Assembly (NCBI GenBank): GCA_023150495.1
Contig: JAKLKT010000071.1
Location: forward strand, 1-9,905
Length of the DNA stretch: 9,905 nt
Reading direction: 5' to 3'
Source: Planctomycetota bacterium
GTDB taxonomy: Bacteria > Planctomycetota > PLA2
The first letter of the stretch is position 1. Every line of letters begins with the position of its first letter. Shown in pieces: positions 6,927 through 9,905 of this stretch. Below the pieces are notes generated by a model. The model searched no databases. It saw only the letters and a list, made by a program, of their open reading frames with translations, and was not told the origin of the DNA. A program made the position numbers and the translations under genes.

Positions 6927-9134
6927 ATGCGCCGCGCCCTCTCCGCCTTCTGCCTTCTCGCCGCCGGGGTCGCCGCGGAGGAGGGCTCCCTCGCCGCGTA
7001 CCTGCCCGCCGACACCCCCTTCTACATGGAGGTGCGGACCCCGTCGGGCGAGGAGCTGAAGACGCTCGCGATGGCGAAGGTCTTCAGCGACCCGCGGATG
7101 AAGGCGCTGATCGAGCGGTCGCGGGGCGTCGACAGCTCGTTCTCGGCGATGCGGATCCCGATCGGGGACGCGTTCCTCTCGGTCAAGAGCGACCCGCTCT
7201 CGATGGAGGACATCTTCGTCGACATCTCCTACGCCGACGCGAGGGGCGAGCGGTCGTTCCGCGTGCGCAACCGGGTGGCGCTGGCGCTCGTCGGGTTCCC
7301 CGCCGGCCCGTGCCCCGTGGACGCCGTCGCGGCGTTCGAGGTCGAGGGCGACGCGAGGGACGCGGTGGCCACGGTCGAGCGCCTGGCCGCCGCGCTGTCG
7401 CTCACGGCGCGCGACGAGGTGGGCGACATCGACGAGGAGATCGCGCGCCTCGTCCGCCGCGCGGAGCACGGCGGCGTCACGTACTCGTGGGCCGACCTCG
7501 GCCCGCTGCGGATCTGCGTCGCGCCGGTCGGGAGCATGATCCTCGTCACGACGGGCGAGGCCCGGCTCAAGGACGTGCTGGACCGGCGCGCCGCAGGGAC
7601 TGCGGACTGCCTCGCGAAGGACCCCCGGCACCTCGCGATGCTCGCGAGCGTCCCCGGCGAGGGCACCCCGACCACCCAGATCGAGATCCACGTCGACCGC
7701 GTCCTCCGGAAGCTGCAGGGGAGCGGGCCGCAGCTGGCGCAGGTCGGGATGTTCGCGCAGCAGATGCTCACCCAGTTCGGGCTCCGCGACCTGGAGAGCG
7801 TGACGACCGTCGCCCGCGTCTCCGGCGAGGGCGTGCGCGCGTGCACGTCCGTCGTCCTCGCGCCCGCGGAGAAGCGCGGCGGCCTCGGCCGCTTCTTCGA
7901 GAAGGGCGGGCCGCCGCCGTCCTTCGGGGGCCTTGCCTACGCGCCCGAGGACTCGATCTACGTCACGTGCGGGAACGTGGACGTGCCGGGCCTCCACCGG
8001 ACCGCCATGGAGATCGGAGGGTTCCAGCTCGCCATGGGGCTCGCGGTGCCGCTCGAGCGGGAGTTCGGGCTGAAGCTCAAGGAGGACCTGTGCGACCTCC
8101 TCGGTCCCGAGGTGACGCTCCTCGTGGCCCCGAACCGGGGCCTCATCCCCGACGTGGCGCTCGTCTGCGAGAGCAGGGACGCGGCGCGCCTCGAGCGGAA
8201 TCTCGTCCAGCTCCTCTCGCGGGTGAAGTGGCCCGCGGGGCAGGGCGTGACCACCTTCCGGCTCCGCGACGTGACGGTGCACGCGATGCCGCTCGGCCAT
8301 CCCAAGCTCGGGAACGTGCCGGTCGCGCCGACGTTCGGCGTCGTCGACGGCCGCCTCGTCGTGACGCCCTACCCGCTCGCCTTCCAGCGCATCCTTGCCG
8401 TGAAGCGCGGCGACCGCCCCTCGATCGAGAAGAACCGGGAGTTCGGGAAGCTCCGCGCGGCCGTCCCGGCCGGCGCGCAGGGGGTCTCCTACCTCGACCT
8501 CGTCCGGATCTTCGAGCTCTGCTACGACACCTTCGTCCCGTTCGCGCAGGCGCTGTCGGGCGGCGCAGCGCCGCCGCAGCTCTACGAGTTCCCCGACGTC
8601 GAGACGCTCTCGCAGCACCTCTTCGGCCGCGTCGCGTGGCGCACGTCGGACGAGCACGGCCTGAAGTGGGAGTCCTACGCCTCGATGGACACGAGCAGCT
8701 TCACGCTGTCGCTCCTCGCCGGAGCGACCGTAGCCCTCTACTTCGTCCGCGCCGGGAAGGACGCGAGGCTCGAGGTGCAGGTCGCGGCGCCGGCCCCGAG
8801 GGGCGAGGGGGGCGACGACGGGCAGGCCTGCCGGCACAACGCCCGGACCCTCCGTGCCCGCCTCCAGCACTACCGGAAGGAGAAGGGGCGGTTCCCCGAC
8901 CGCCTCGAGGATGTCGAGGCCGAGTGGATGGACCCGCTCGCGTGCTTCGTGCCCGGCGCCGACGGGAAGCGCTACGTCTACCTCGGTCCCGAGGGGAAGG
9001 GGGGCATCCTCCTCCACGGCTACCCGAACGGCGCCGACGGCCTCGTGACCGTCCTCGGCACGGACCTGAAGGCGCCCGAGCGGATCAGCGCTGCGGAGCT
9101 CGAGCGGCGGCTAGCCGCTCCAGGAGCGCGCTGA
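6927..9134 (+). CDS. Large secreted protein of unknown function with pseudopilin-like C-terminus
   Basis: This is a 735-residue protein. The ATG at 6927 is chosen because GGGAGG (6911-6916) lies 10 nt upstream and a signal peptide follows at once (MRRALSAFCLLAAGVAA, cleavage before EEG). The mature part opens LAAYLPADTPFYMEV, the style of large secreted proteins (DUF3352-like) that begin with a statement of 'low-probability value' beta strands after export; this resemblance is loose. The long middle shows no catalytic motif I recognise. The last 100 or so residues (from C635: CRHNARTLRARLQHYRKEKG, PDRLEDV, DPLACFVPGADGKRYVYLGP) look like the globular part of type II secretion pseudopilins, where a helix is followed by a fixed 'FPDRLEDL...DP...YVY' pattern, but the N-terminal prepilin helix is missing. 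It follows the activator gene by 143 bp, with no clear promoter, and its last 50 bp overlap the convergent gene. Confidence 0.85.
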   Translation: MRRALSAFCLLAAGVAAEEGSLAAYLPADTPFYMEVRTPSGEELKTLAMAKVFSDPRMKALIERSRGVDSSFSAMRIPIGDAFLSVKSDPLSMEDIFVDISYADARGERSFRVRNRVALALVGFPAGPCPVDAVAAFEVEGDARDAVATVERLAAALSLTARDEVGDIDEEIARLVRRAEHGGVTYSWADLGPLRICVAPVGSMILVTTGEARLKDVLDRRAAGTADCLAKDPRHLAMLASVPGEGTPTTQIEIHVDRVLRKLQGSGPQLAQVGMFAQQMLTQFGLRDLESVTTVARVSGEGVRACTSVVLAPAEKRGGLGRFFEKGGPPPSFGGLAYAPEDSIYVTCGNVDVPGLHRTAMEIGGFQLAMGLAVPLEREFGLKLKEDLCDLLGPEVTLLVAPNRGLIPDVALVCESRDAARLERNLVQLLSRVKWPAGQGVTTFRLRDVTVHAMPLGHPKLGNVPVAPTFGVVDGRLVVTPYPLAFQRILAVKRGDRPSIEKNREFGKLRAAVPAGAQGVSYLDLVRIFELCYDTFVPFAQALSGGAAPPQLYEFPDVETLSQHLFGRVAWRTSDEHGLKWESYASMDTSSFTLSLLAGATVALYFVRAGKDARLEVQVAAPAPRGEGGDDGQACRHNARTLRARLQHYRKEKGRFPDRLEDVEAEWMDPLACFVPGADGKRYVYLGPEGKGGILLHGYPNGADGLVTVLGTDLKAPERISAAELERRLAAPGAR

Positions 9135-9905
9135 CCCAGTCGGTCCCCTCGGGCATCGCCTCGAGCTGCTCCGTCAGGAACCGCGAGGTGCGCTGCGCCT
9201 GCTCCTCCGGCGCCTCCATCGCGAGGAGCGCGGCATGCTCGCAGAGGTACTGGAGGTCGGGGAACGCCTCGGGGAGCGAGAGCGCGAGCTCGATCCCCTG
9301 CTGCGCCGACTGGACCGCCTGCGCGAGCTTCCCCTGGAGGCGCAGGGCGAGGGCGCGCGTCCAGTAGACGTAGGGCTCGACGGACGGCGCGGCCAGCGCC
9401 TCCGCCTCGTCCAGCGCCTCGAGCGCGAGGCCGCGCCGGTCGAGGTTCATGCGCGCGATCGCGAGGAGGAGGAGGGCGACGGCGCGATCCTCTCCCTGCG
9501 CGGTCTCGAGCCGCTTCTGCGCGATCCCCTCGAGCGCGGTCGGCAGGACCGCGGCCTGGCCCGCGAGCTTCAGGACGCTGCTCACGAGGTGCTGGGCGAC
9601 CGGCACCTCCGCCCCGGTGAGCTTGTCCCGGAAGACCGCGAACACGCGCAGGGTGTCGGCGAACGTGCGGCTGAGCGACGCCAGGTAGTCGTTCACGTTC
9701 CCGCCCCCCTCGAAGAACGCGGCCGTGGCGCGGTTCCTGAGCCACGGGAGGTTGACGCCCGCGGCGCGTTCGTTCGCCTCCTTCAGGAAGTCGAAGGCCT
9801 CGGGATGACCGAGCGCCCGGTGGGAGAGGCCGAGCGTGAGCGCCCGGAAGACGGCGGTCTCGTTGTCCTGCGGCTCCGGCGGCGGGTCCTCGAGCCGGGC
9901 GATCG
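9085..9905 (-). CDS. TPR-like helical-repeat protein, partial (5' end beyond window)
   Basis: The frame is open from the right edge (9903 in frame) to the TGA at 9087-9085, with 272 residues visible. It continues upstream of the internal GTG at 9696 without a stop, with well-biased sequence such as FRALTLGLSHRALGHPEAFD and NLPWLRNRATAAFFEGGG, so the true start lies outside the window. The C-terminal half is alanine- and leucine-rich and helical, with TPR-like pairs (AVALLLLAIARMNLDRRGLA, YVYWTRALALRLQGKLAQAV). Such repeats normally scaffold protein-protein contacts. No signal peptide or catalytic domain is visible in this part. Its last 16 codons overlap, antisense, the end of the gene at 6927-9134. 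Confidence 0.85.
   Translation of the reverse strand, partial: IARLEDPPPEPQDNETAVFRALTLGLSHRALGHPEAFDFLKEANERAAGVNLPWLRNRATAAFFEGGGNVNDYLASLSRTFADTLRVFAVFRDKLTGAEVPVAQHLVSSVLKLAGQAAVLPTALEGIAQKRLETAQGEDRAVALLLLAIARMNLDRRGLALEALDEAEALAAPSVEPYVYWTRALALRLQGKLAQAVQSAQQGIELALSLPEAFPDLQYLCEHAALLAMEAPEEQAQRTSRFLTEQLEAMPEGTDWVSALLERLAAARAPQR

Overview
The window is a very GC-rich bacterial stretch (GC-biased third codon positions, TGA used as a stop, some GTG, TTG and possibly CTG starts). Several secreted proteins of unfamiliar architecture, a GAF/AAA+/Fis sigma-54 activator and a large secreted protein ending in a pseudopilin-like tail would fit a Planctomycetota-like or other deep-branching environmental lineage. 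That placement is an impression from protein style; the window has no rRNA, tRNA or phylogenetic marker.

Layout. At 1-1859 a leftward cluster holds a small GIY-YIG-like protein, a secreted protein with a CBM9-like N-terminus and a degenerate cyclophilin-like C-terminus, and the start of a third exported protein that runs off the left edge. The three genes overlap end to start (19 nt, then 4 nt), so they are probably translationally coupled. Across a 70-bp divergent gap, a rightward gene at 1930-3024 encodes a polytopic membrane protein of unknown function. A 276-bp non-coding stretch follows. Next comes a secreted thioredoxin-fold/coiled-coil protein (3301-4068), a LysR regulator (4143-5060), a sigma-54 enhancer-binding protein (5158-6783) and a 735-residue secreted protein (6927-9134). 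The last overlaps tail to tail with a leftward TPR-like gene that leaves the window on the right.

The most notable observation is the gene at 3301-4068. An ideal Shine-Dalgarno and ATG begin a clean signal peptide that meets an in-frame TGA at codon 25. The same frame then continues uninterrupted for 230 codons of well-biased coding sequence with a thioredoxin-like core. Directly after the TGA lies a hairpin with the layout of the E. coli fdhF bacterial SECIS: GG, one bulged base, four base pairs, and a GU-containing apical loop 19 nt downstream of the UGA. I read this as a candidate secreted selenoprotein with a Sec-Cys pair (U25-C26) at its mature N-terminus. The next gene encodes a LysR protein that resembles the selenium-metabolism-associated LysR subgroup, which is independent but weak contextual support. 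The alternative is a point nonsense mutation or sequencing error.

The sigma-54 activator has an intact GAFTGA loop and GAF sensor, but no convincing -24/-12 promoter was seen in the window, so its targets probably lie elsewhere.
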